Assembly: GCA_938083195.1 (NCBI GenBank)
Contig: CALKCK010000007.1
Coordinates: forward strand, 1-64,000
Direction of reading: 5' to 3'
Length of the DNA stretch: 64,000 nt
Origin: an uncultured Pirellulaceae bacterium
GTDB taxonomy: Bacteria > Planctomycetota > Planctomycetia > Pirellulales > Pirellulaceae
Below are positions 1 through 7,482 of this stretch, in pieces (within the stretch, counting starts at the first letter, position 1; the number at the start of each line of letters is the position of its first letter). A program made the translations under genes and the position numbers. Below the pieces are notes generated by a model. The model was not told where the DNA came from. It worked only from the letters and a program-made list of their open reading frames with translations, and searched no databases.

Positions 1-1
1 C

Positions 2-1087
2 GGTGAATTTCTCGACGACCCTTCGATTACTGAGATAATGGTCAATGGCTATCAACAGGTCTTCATTGAGAGGAAAGGGCAGATTCAAAATACGGTGTCT
101 GGTTTTCACAGTGAGGACGCCCTTCGCTCAGCCGTTAACAACCTCGCTCAATCAGTAGGTCGCGAAATCAGCGAAGACCATCCGGTGCTCGACGCTCGGC
201 TTCCCGATGGCTCCCGCGTCCATGCAATCATTCCTCCGAGTTCACGGGTTGGAACTTGTTTGACCATTCGAAAATTCTCTAGCGAGCCCTTGACCCTGGA
301 AGATCTTATTGGATTTGGGAGTCTCACTGAATCAGCACGTGAATTTTTAGAAATTTGTGTGCGTTTGCGAAAGAACGTAATCATTTCAGGTGGGAGTGGA
401 ACTGGAAAGACATCGATGTTAGGAGCGCTTTCACGTGCGATTCCTGAGACCGAGAGAATCATTGTGATTGAGGACACCTCGGAACTTCGGCTTCACCAAG
501 AACATTGCCTTTATCTCGAGGCTCAACCGGCCACCAAGTCAACGCAGTCCGAAATGGACATTCGCGAATTATTCCGCGCTTCATTAAGAATGAGGCCGGA
601 TCGCATTATTGTTGGTGAAGTGAGGGCAGGTGAAGCGTTGGACTTAATTCAGTCGATGATCAGTGGACATGAGGGAAGTCTATCAACGGTCCACGCAAGT
701 TCGGCGGTGGATGCGATGGTTCGTTTGGAAACTTTATCGTTGATGTCAGACGTGGAAATTCCGGTGTATGTCGCTCGCGCTCAAGTCGCCTCAGCAATTG
801 ATGTGATTGTCCAACTGACTCGCTCTAATGAGGATGGTCGGCGTCGAATTCATGCGATCACAGAAGCCGGTCGTTTGACCTCTGATCAACAATATCAGTT
901 CAGCGAACTGTACACCTTGAAGCCATTGAGGGCGGTTGCCGATAACGATTCAGCCGACCGTGTCGAAATGCAATTGACCCCCACGGGGAATATCCCCCAG
1001 TTTTGCGAAGAACCTTATGAAAGTGGGATGGCTAATAGGATCGAAGCTTCCCAGTCCATGTGGAAGAGACCGAACATAACAACTTAG
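2..1087 (+). CDS. cpaF: CpaF/TadA-type pilus motor ATPase (5' end outside the window)
   Basis: Hexameric secretion ATPase of the type II/IV superfamily; it powers Tad/Flp pilus assembly on the cytoplasmic face of the inner membrane. The open frame runs in from the left edge (its first residues read GEFLDDPSITEIMVNG, a typical CpaF segment), so the N-terminus is missing. A Walker A motif GGSGTGKT is encoded at 389-412. The ASP-box/Walker B stretch RMRPDRIIVGE follows at about 589-621, and STVHA after it. It leads a same-strand pilus cluster, with the next gene 49 bases downstream. A second CpaF homologue fused to an FHA domain lies at 7483-9486, so the cluster holds two motors. The family call is secure; which motor drives assembly is not visible. 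Confidence 0.95.
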   Translation, partial: GEFLDDPSITEIMVNGYQQVFIERKGQIQNTVSGFHSEDALRSAVNNLAQSVGREISEDHPVLDARLPDGSRVHAIIPPSSRVGTCLTIRKFSSEPLTLEDLIGFGSLTESAREFLEICVRLRKNVIISGGSGTGKTSMLGALSRAIPETERIIVIEDTSELRLHQEHCLYLEAQPATKSTQSEMDIRELFRASLRMRPDRIIVGEVRAGEALDLIQSMISGHEGSLSTVHASSAVDAMVRLETLSLMSDVEIPVYVARAQVASAIDVIVQLTRSNEDGRRRIHAITEAGRLTSDQQYQFSELYTLKPLRAVADNDSADRVEMQLTPTGNIPQFCEEPYESGMANRIEASQSMWKRPNITT

Positions 1088-1136
1088 GTGCTGAGGAAAA
1101 ACCAATCGACCGATTTTATTGACGATGAATCATTAA

Positions 1137-1325
1137 ATGAAATTAAATCAACGCTCAACCAAAAAGAATCAAACTTGTAATCGAACTGCGATTGCCAGTC
1201 TGGATCTGGTACTTGTTCTTGGAATCATTTTACCATTGGCAGGGTTCTTGTTTTATTTATTACCTCGAATGATAAAACTGGTCTATGAAATGACTATTAC
1301 GATCATCGGATCACCATTGATGTAA
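1137..1325 (+). CDS. Small prepilin-like membrane protein of the tad locus
   Basis: A 62-residue protein with a basic, polar N-terminus (about 20 residues) and one hydrophobic segment beginning ASLDLVLVLGIILPL. This is the layout of a class III (Flp-type) prepilin. If cleavage follows the Ala of NRTA, an Asp would occupy position 5, where pilins normally carry Glu. It sits between a CpaF gene and a clearer Flp-like gene, which supports a pilin or minor pilin role, but sequence similarity is low. It could instead be a small accessory membrane protein. Only a weak purine-rich ribosome site precedes the ATG. Confidence 0.6.
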   Translation: MKLNQRSTKKNQTCNRTAIASLDLVLVLGIILPLAGFLFYLLPRMIKLVYEMTITIIGSPLM

Positions 1326-1387
1326 ATCTTGAATTGATAGCAATTCGAAATTTCAACGATTAAATGTTTTAAGTAAAGGAAAAAGAG

Positions 1388-1600
1388 ATGAAGCGAATGT
1401 TGGACGTAAGGCGCTTCTTGGCGCGAATCCACAACGATGAAAAGGGTGGCGTCAGTCTGGAAACGATATTGATTATTGGTGCCATTGCCCTTCCCATTTT
1501 GATTTTTCTAATTACCGTCGCCTGGCCTCGAGTTAAGACTTTCTTTGAGCAAGGCATGACGGATTTAGAAAATGGATCCATAAACGCGCAAAGTCAATAA
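1388..1600 (+). CDS. Flp-type prepilin (candidate major pilin)
   Basis: A 70-residue protein with a charged leader (MKRMLDVRRF...), then EKGGVSLETILIIG leading into one hydrophobic helix and a short polar tail. Cleavage after the first Gly of EKGG would leave Glu at position 5 of the mature protein, the hallmark of type IV/Flp pilins processed by a TadV/CpaA peptidase; such a peptidase is encoded immediately downstream. A good ribosome site (AAGGA, spacing about 7) fixes the start. Length and layout fit Flp pilins (50-80 residues). It is the likeliest pilus subunit in the cluster. Confidence 0.8.
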   Translation: MKRMLDVRRFLARIHNDEKGGVSLETILIIGAIALPILIFLITVAWPRVKTFFEQGMTDLENGSINAQSQ

Positions 1601-1622
1601 TCAGTCAATAAAAAGCCAGTCC

Positions 1623-2168
1623 ATGATTGCGACCTATGTTTTGCTGTGTTTGACAGTTATTGCGACCCTGACCGATGTGTCCGGGCAGAAGATTTATAAC
1701 TGGACGACCTACAGTGGAATAGTGATTGCATTGATTTTGTCTGGGGCGCAGACGCTGCAGATTTCAGGCGTGTTTTCTGAGATTGGTCTTGGGGAATCGC
1801 TGGCCGGTTTGGCGGCTTGTGGCGGAATTATGTTGATTTGTTTTTTACTATTTCAAATCGGCGGGGGGGACGTGAAATTACTGGCCATGATGGGGGCATT
1901 CTTAGGGTTGGAACCCGGGATTGAAACCTTGTTGTGGACCTTTGTGATTGGCGGAGCGATGGCGCTCGTGATTTTGATTTGGAAAATTGGTTTGATCAAA
2001 CTGTTTAAACGAATTGTGCAACAACTAATGTGTAGGCTTGGCGTGGGGGTTTGGGATGATTTGTCACCTGAAGAGAAGAGCCAATTAAAGATTCCACTTT
2101 ATTTAGCACCGGCTGCGTTGGCCGCGTTATTGATAGTCAAATTCAAAGCTGTCGAGTTGTTTTCCTAG
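1623..2168 (+). CDS. cpaA: Prepilin peptidase (A24 family, CpaA/TadV-like)
   Basis: An integral membrane aspartic peptidase, 181 residues and almost entirely hydrophobic, expected to cut the leader from Flp prepilins on the cytoplasmic side of the membrane. The two catalytic aspartates are recognisable: one in the early loop LTDVSGQKIYNW (family TDxxxxxIPN) and one in GGGDVKLLAMMGA (the GxGD motif). It is the short CpaA/TadV type, without the N-methylation domain of PilD. It starts 22 bases after the Flp-like pilin gene, consistent with co-transcription. Confidence 0.9.
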   Translation: MIATYVLLCLTVIATLTDVSGQKIYNWTTYSGIVIALILSGAQTLQISGVFSEIGLGESLAGLAACGGIMLICFLLFQIGGGDVKLLAMMGAFLGLEPGIETLLWTFVIGGAMALVILIWKIGLIKLFKRIVQQLMCRLGVGVWDDLSPEEKSQLKIPLYLAPAALAALLIVKFKAVELFS

Positions 2169-2259
2169 GTGAGGAAATTTTTTTTAATTGGCCAAGCAAT
2201 ACTGAAATAGATCAGAACTTTGGCTCGTTGTAACTGGCGGTTTGTTTTAACCTTGGAAA

Positions 2260-3300
2260 TTGAAACGCGAATTTTATACTTCTTGTCCCGGACCATTTTT
2301 GGAAAATGGGTTGATGAATCAAGCGATTTTAACATCTTGTACCCCTTGGGCCATTTGCTTGGTGGTAGCGGTTGTTGGCGCTCGGGTCTTGGTAGGCCTC
2401 AGTGGCGCGAAATTTGAATTCGCTCGACTACGGCGGATCCATGCTAATGAATCCGGGTCGGTTCAGAGCCTTAGTTTTGTATTAACCCTGCCGTTTTTTG
2501 TAATGGTGTTGATGCTGATCGTTCAGGTCAACCAAATTATGTTTGGGAACATTCTGGTCCACTATTCGGCTTTTGCTGCAGTTCGTTCTGCTTCCGTTTG
2601 GATTCCCGCCAACGGTAATCCTGAATTTGAAACGGCGAATCGAATTAGCTCAATCACGCTGATCAATTCCACTGAAGAAGGGCAACAGTATTTGGTTTCG
2701 CCATGGTTCGATGGCAAGTACTCTGAGATTCGCCAGGCAGCGACTTTAGCTTGCATGCCGCTCGCTCCGTCTCGGAACCTAGGCTATACCCTCGATCAAT
2801 ATGGGAACCGATCGCAGATAGCGATGGAGAAGGTTTATTCGGGACTCGATCCTGGATCTGCGGCTAACGCAAAGATTTCGGATCGAATTAGAAACAAACT
2901 CGCCTACTCCTATCCTAATACAGAGGTTCAGTTGACATTTTGGCACCGATCCCGTCCGCGAAATGTGCGAATTCGGGATGAGAGAGTTGAATGGCGTGAC
3001 CCACCGCTTCAACCGATATACCCGGAGGCCTATGGAGTTTCTCCTTATTTTGACGAGTATTATGACAACGAAATTGGTTGGCAGGATGAGTTGACGGCGT
3101 TAGTGACTTTTAACCTCCCGCTTCTTCCTGGTCCGATTCGATTTTTTGCCCCTACAGGCGGGTCGATCGCTGCTGACGGTACGAACCCCTCTAGAGATCA
3201 ATCGGGTGAGGTTTTCATTTGGCCGTTGAAGGCATTTGCGACGATGGGAGTTGAAGGTCAGAAACCGCAACTTCCTTATTGGCAGGAGACTTTCCAATGA
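2260..3300 (+). CDS. TadE-like pseudopilin / pilus assembly protein
   Basis: A 346-residue protein with a TadE-type hydrophobic anchor, ESGSVQSLSFVLTLPFF, at about residue 65-85, followed by a large extracytoplasmic region. A further hydrophobic stretch lies before it (WAICLVVAVVGARVLVGL), so the protein may cross the membrane twice or use a later start. The ATG at 2314 (MNQAILTSCTPW) is a plausible alternative. The Glu at pilin position 5 is not conserved. The stop overlaps the next start as ATGA, indicating translational coupling. In Tad systems TadE proteins are processed pseudopilins; that role is inferred from anchor and context. Confidence 0.7.
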   Translation: MKREFYTSCPGPFLENGLMNQAILTSCTPWAICLVVAVVGARVLVGLSGAKFEFARLRRIHANESGSVQSLSFVLTLPFFVMVLMLIVQVNQIMFGNILVHYSAFAAVRSASVWIPANGNPEFETANRISSITLINSTEEGQQYLVSPWFDGKYSEIRQAATLACMPLAPSRNLGYTLDQYGNRSQIAMEKVYSGLDPGSAANAKISDRIRNKLAYSYPNTEVQLTFWHRSRPRNVRIRDERVEWRDPPLQPIYPEAYGVSPYFDEYYDNEIGWQDELTALVTFNLPLLPGPIRFFAPTGGSIAADGTNPSRDQSGEVFIWPLKAFATMGVEGQKPQLPYWQETFQ

Positions 3301-4661
3301 GCAAGTATTCCATGGTCGATGCTGTTCAGCGAAGATTCCGTCGCGGAATTGCTTGCTTGATTCGTCGAATTCATCGCGACCAAAGCGGTTCGATTAGTGT
3401 TGTGACGGTGTTCGCATTTATCTTCTTGACCATGGTTTTGGGAATGTTGATGAACGTGGGGCGGCATGCGGATCGCAAAGTGAGGATTCAGAACGCGGCA
3501 GATGCAGCCACTGTTTCTGGTTCCACCGTCTTGGCTCGTGGAATGAATACGTTGGTGTTCACGAACCATTTGATGTGTGATGTATTTGCTTTGACAGCTT
3601 ACCTGCGTGAGGCTCGCGACAGAAATTCGGAATCGTTGACTCCGGAGATACTCGCAGAATGGGATTCAATGGCTCCTGAATTTGCCGACGCCCCTCACCA
3701 AAAATTTTCTGATTTAGCGGAAGGAATACCCGCGAAGACTCCACTGGAACAGGATTTAATTACGGCCTTTGCTCAGCAGAACGCGATGGTTTCAGAAAGT
3801 TTGCTTCCCGTAATGGAACAAATTCTTGATTTCGAAATGATTCCGGAATTCCAGCGAGCCTTAGTCATTGCGTTGCCTCAATTGTCAGTCACGGCAGCGG
3901 ACGAGATTGCATCAAGGCTGGGGCCAGCAAATCGAGGCTTGGCCGGTGGCCAACCGATGCGGGCTCGGATGTGGCGAACCCTTGGAGTGGAATTCGAAGC
4001 GCTTGGCAGTACCGGTTTTTCACAAATGCCTGTGGCTGATCCCATTAACGACATCAGTCAGCGACAGCCAGAGTATTTTTCGAGGGGTATTTCTGAACGA
4101 AGGGTCGCAGCTAACCGATACCTCAATTATTTAAACTCTCAGATGCTGCGTGATTTCGATGAGCACGCGAAAATGAGTCAGTATTCGAATTTATGGAGGG
4201 GGTTCTCAAAAGCCTATCTTCGTCAATTGCTCGAAGATGAATATCCAGACAGTAATGTGCCCTACCAGGTCCGCCGATCTGACTTAATCCTTCAAGAGGA
4301 AATTGAAACCGATTATATGTTTGTGGGCGTCTCTTACTGGGATCCAATGAGTGAACGGATGCCCGGCCTGTTTTCCAACCCGAATCCTGGGGTGCAAGTT
4401 GCTTATGCACAGAGTCGTTTGTTTATTCCACGCGGGCGTTTATATCATGACTCGCGGTTTGCATTTCCCGAAGGAGTGTTTCGGCACCGTGTTTCGAATA
4501 AACACGATTTGATGAACCAAAATTGGGTGACTCGATTGGTGCCCGCCACGGCACCGGCGATACCTCAGATTTTGCAAACCTCGCCCCAAAATTTACCTGT
4601 TGACGTCCCAAACCTAGGAGGGATCAATGTTGAAGAATTTCAGCAGCTTAATACCCACTAG
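3297..4661 (+). CDS. TadG-like pilus assembly protein
   Basis: A 454-residue protein with a TadG/TadE-type N-terminal anchor (DQSGSISVVTVFAFIF) and, just after it, the segment RKVRIQNAADAATVSGS. That resembles the 'QnAADaAALAGA' motif following the anchor in the Flp pilus-assembly TadE/G family. The rest is a long extracytoplasmic region without a domain I recognise; I do not see a clear von Willebrand A motif. The start at 3297 is chosen because it overlaps the previous stop as ATGA. The 3' end overlaps the next gene by 35 bases. This is the second of three TadE/G-like genes in a row. Confidence 0.75.
   Translation: MSKYSMVDAVQRRFRRGIACLIRRIHRDQSGSISVVTVFAFIFLTMVLGMLMNVGRHADRKVRIQNAADAATVSGSTVLARGMNTLVFTNHLMCDVFALTAYLREARDRNSESLTPEILAEWDSMAPEFADAPHQKFSDLAEGIPAKTPLEQDLITAFAQQNAMVSESLLPVMEQILDFEMIPEFQRALVIALPQLSVTAADEIASRLGPANRGLAGGQPMRARMWRTLGVEFEALGSTGFSQMPVADPINDISQRQPEYFSRGISERRVAANRYLNYLNSQMLRDFDEHAKMSQYSNLWRGFSKAYLRQLLEDEYPDSNVPYQVRRSDLILQEEIETDYMFVGVSYWDPMSERMPGLFSNPNPGVQVAYAQSRLFIPRGRLYHDSRFAFPEGVFRHRVSNKHDLMNQNWVTRLVPATAPAIPQILQTSPQNLPVDVPNLGGINVEEFQQLNTH
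4616..4621 (+). promoter_or_regulatory. Strong ribosome binding site inside the upstream gene
   Basis: AGGAGG, five bases before the ATG at 4627. It lies within the last codons of the TadG-like gene and fixes the start of the overlapping TadE-like gene. Confidence 0.75.
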
Positions 4662-5616
4662 ATTTCGGAATCCTTTAAGAAGCCAATTTCGGATTGGTCC
4701 ATCTGAGCCGAAGCGTGTCCGAGGAGCAGGGCGAACAAGGCGTGGACTTGCGCCTGTGGAGATGGCGTTAACCCTTCCACTGCTCATGGGATTCGTAGCG
4801 GCTTTGGTTGCTTTTGGCTATGCTTCGAGTTGGAAAATTCGCTCCGAGGTAGTTGCTCGGAATGTTGGCTGGCGAAACCGACACCCCCGCTGGGTACACT
4901 GGAACGCCTATCCTGCTGAATGGCCAACGTCTGCAACCTTTGATCGTCATGGCGCGGGTCAGCTTGAAGATTTAGCTCAATTCTCAGTGACCGAGGCACC
5001 CATCATCCGAGGTCCAATTTCTCAAGTAAATGTCGATGCCAATTTGTTAAATATAAGCAGAGACGTAATTCAAAGCGGAGCCCAAATTCGCCGCAGTCCA
5101 CCACTGTTGCCGCGTCTTGGAGAAATTTCTTACGATACCAATCACCAATATCTTGACGACTTTTTCACTCATTCCGAGATGGGAATATCAAATTCTTCGC
5201 GGCGGATTCCTCGAATCTATGATCTTGATTTGGACTATGTAAGAGATTCCGCGCCGGTGTTGCAGGCCGTTTCGGCAATTCAGAACAATCCTCGGCGGCA
5301 ACTTCTGATTGCGCTCGAGGAAGATCCTGACTTTATTGCTTGGCAGGGTGGTGCGCCAGATTTTCATCCAAGGGTTAGCACCAGGAACTACGAATTAGAT
5401 GTTGATTGGGTCCGACAGCAACGTGTGGCAGGTCTTCTCCGGTCAATCGAAAGATTACCGCAAACAATGGTAAGAAGTACCATCGGATTGTATCGCAGGC
5501 AGATTAATGAATCTGAACCACCCCTTCCGGAAGCAACGATTGCAGAGTTAGAGAGAAAAATTCAAGAACTAGAGGATTACCTCGACCGTTTAGAAGCGCG
5601 CGCGGGGGAACAATAG
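4627..5616 (+). CDS. TadE-like pseudopilin with C-terminal coiled coil
   Basis: A 329-residue protein. The anchor RRGLAPVEMALTLPLL is a textbook TadE motif: cleavage after the Gly places Glu at position 5 of the mature protein. The C-terminus (EATIAELERKIQELEDYLD) is predicted coiled coil, which may mediate assembly with partner pseudopilins. The start is well supported by an AGGAGG at 4616-4621, five bases before the ATG, lying inside the 3' end of the preceding gene. This is the best TadE match in the cluster. Confidence 0.8.
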   Translation: MLKNFSSLIPTRFRNPLRSQFRIGPSEPKRVRGAGRTRRGLAPVEMALTLPLLMGFVAALVAFGYASSWKIRSEVVARNVGWRNRHPRWVHWNAYPAEWPTSATFDRHGAGQLEDLAQFSVTEAPIIRGPISQVNVDANLLNISRDVIQSGAQIRRSPPLLPRLGEISYDTNHQYLDDFFTHSEMGISNSSRRIPRIYDLDLDYVRDSAPVLQAVSAIQNNPRRQLLIALEEDPDFIAWQGGAPDFHPRVSTRNYELDVDWVRQQRVAGLLRSIERLPQTMVRSTIGLYRRQINESEPPLPEATIAELERKIQELEDYLDRLEARAGEQ

Positions 5617-5643
5617 GCTTGTTTGAGTCAATTGTTAATTCAC

Positions 5644-6675
5644 ATGGAAAACAGAATACCAACCCAATCTGAGCCCAAGTCATTAGACTCAACCGATGTT
5701 GAGTCCGATGGGGCACCTTCGATGGATTCCACAGAGACAGCTAATCTAGTGGGCTCGTCGTTCGGCAAGGTAATCCGGTGGACGAGTAATTTGATTGCGA
5801 CCGGTCTAGTCATTGCGATCGTTGTCACGTTTGGCCCCGAGCTTATTTCGTCGGTTCTTCCAGCAAAAACTGCAAATAACGTCGATAAATTGGACATTGT
5901 TGAGGATTGGCCTACGTTTCAACAAAGTAATTTAGAGTTTGGCGATGCTGGATATCAGCTTAGTCGGTCTCGTTTTTCCGGAGAGATTGAAAACGTTTTC
6001 GACTTACTTGAAAACCTTTGTCGTGAACAATTACAAACAAAGATTAGGCCTTTCGGCGAGATTGGGCTTCAGGAAAAGAAATTTATAGAAGATCAAAACG
6101 GTAGAGAACCAGTGGAATCAGTCGCAGGGCAATACCGAATTTTCTGCGAGCGTTCTCAACCAATGCTTGCCGGTTTTCCAACCGCAATTGGAATTCGCGA
6201 TGACTGCGAACAAGAGAAAATTGGATTGACGTCAAGAATGACTGTATGGGCAATGGCGATGCCGGCCGGAGAGAACCAGTGGACGACCTTTGTAGGCACC
6301 TCCGCAATTGAGAAGGGCAGCCAGTGGATTGATCGAATGATACCAACCGATGCGGTCAAAAATATTTCGTTGTCGGACAAAAAGGGTGGGGCGGTGATTG
6401 GGTTTGCAGGCGGTGACATGGAAAAGGCGATTGAATTTTATCAGCGCTTCGAGCAAGTGCACCATTGCGAGTTGCAGAACATACAAAAGGCAGAGACAAG
6501 CTGGAATGGTTCGGTTGTTTTGGATGATGGCGAAAAGACATTGGAAGTGCGAATTCAATTGGCGCAGCCTCAGGGAAAAGAACTAACTGGAATACTAATG
6601 AAAAAATCGAGTGGCAAGCCGGCTAATCCCAGCCGGTCTCAACTGACTCTGAGAGAGGGAAATAAATATGAATAA
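5644..6675 (+). CDS. Unknown single-pass membrane protein of the tad locus
   Basis: About 343 residues. A Ser/Thr/Asp-rich cytoplasmic N-terminus leads to one transmembrane segment (residues about 38-65, WTSNLIATGLVIAIVVTF), then an extracytoplasmic domain of about 260 residues that I do not recognise. The gene lies between a TadE-like gene and cpaB and overlaps cpaB by 8 bases, so it is probably a pilus assembly component, perhaps specific to planctomycetes. The first in-frame ATG is at 5644; a TTG at 5623 is possible. Neither has a clear ribosome site. No catalytic motif was found. Confidence 0.65.
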   Translation: MENRIPTQSEPKSLDSTDVESDGAPSMDSTETANLVGSSFGKVIRWTSNLIATGLVIAIVVTFGPELISSVLPAKTANNVDKLDIVEDWPTFQQSNLEFGDAGYQLSRSRFSGEIENVFDLLENLCREQLQTKIRPFGEIGLQEKKFIEDQNGREPVESVAGQYRIFCERSQPMLAGFPTAIGIRDDCEQEKIGLTSRMTVWAMAMPAGENQWTTFVGTSAIEKGSQWIDRMIPTDAVKNISLSDKKGGAVIGFAGGDMEKAIEFYQRFEQVHHCELQNIQKAETSWNGSVVLDDGEKTLEVRIQLAQPQGKELTGILMKKSSGKPANPSRSQLTLREGNKYE

Positions 6676-7444
6676 CGCAATTGGTTTACTAATTGCCGTT
6701 TCGTTGGCGATGATTGCGGGGGTCTTAAATTGGAATTACCTCGAAACCAAGTCAAAAGAGATTGAAATGGTTTCTTTTGTTGCAATCGATGAAGACGTTA
6801 GCCTGAAGCCGGGTGATACGTTCTTAGAAAAGCACTTAGTTCCACTGGATGTTCCACAAAAAAGAGTGGGATTCCTAAACGAATCTGCAGTGCTTTACGA
6901 GGATCGTTTTACAGTCATCGGCTTGAAAGCGGTTCGCGAATATAAGACGGGCGATGTCATTCTACTCCAGGAATTAAAGACGCCGCCAGCGGAATTAAAC
7001 CTCAAACCAAATGAAGATGCGGTGTGGATCCCAGTGGACGGTGGTTCTTTTGTGTCTTCGTTAGTTTCTCCCGGTGATACGGTCTCATTTTATGTTGCAG
7101 CTCCGTCGGTGAAATCCAGTTTGCCAGCCGTCGTTCCCCCAGAAGGTTCGGAGGAACCGGAATGGGATTTTGAGGGTGGTAACAAAGAGAAGCCAAATCA
7201 ACCGATGATCTACGGCGGCTCTGAGACGATTGGCCCTTTCCGAATTATTTCGTTGGGTGGACGGTTGGGAAGCATTCAAGTATCTCGCGCTTCTGGCGCG
7301 TCAAGCGGCCAAGAAAATGTGATTGGAATAGCCGTTGGGAAAATTGGTGATCGGTATGAGCCCAACGCGGAACGTTTATTGCAGAGAGTAAATTCGGCAG
7401 GTTTTCGAAAAGCGGGTGTTCTGCTTCATCCAAAGGCGAAATAA
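6668..7444 (+). CDS. cpaB: CpaB/RcpC-like pilus assembly protein (SAF domain)
   Basis: A 258-residue protein with an N-terminal membrane anchor (NAIGLLIAVSLAMIAGVLN), followed by a SAF-like domain: VSFVAIDEDVSLKPGDTF, then the DVPQKRVGFL and GLKAVREYKTGDVIL segments typical of CpaB. CpaB is a periplasmic protein that works with the outer-membrane secretin (CpaC) of the Tad pilus; no secretin gene is in the window. It overlaps the preceding gene by 8 bases. The CpaB family call is fairly secure from domain order and context. Confidence 0.8.
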   Translation: MNNAIGLLIAVSLAMIAGVLNWNYLETKSKEIEMVSFVAIDEDVSLKPGDTFLEKHLVPLDVPQKRVGFLNESAVLYEDRFTVIGLKAVREYKTGDVILLQELKTPPAELNLKPNEDAVWIPVDGGSFVSSLVSPGDTVSFYVAAPSVKSSLPAVVPPEGSEEPEWDFEGGNKEKPNQPMIYGGSETIGPFRIISLGGRLGSIQVSRASGASSGQENVIGIAVGKIGDRYEPNAERLLQRVNSAGFRKAGVLLHPKAK

Positions 7445-7482
7445 CTTGCCTCTATCCAGTCAAATGAACGGAAAGAAACAAC

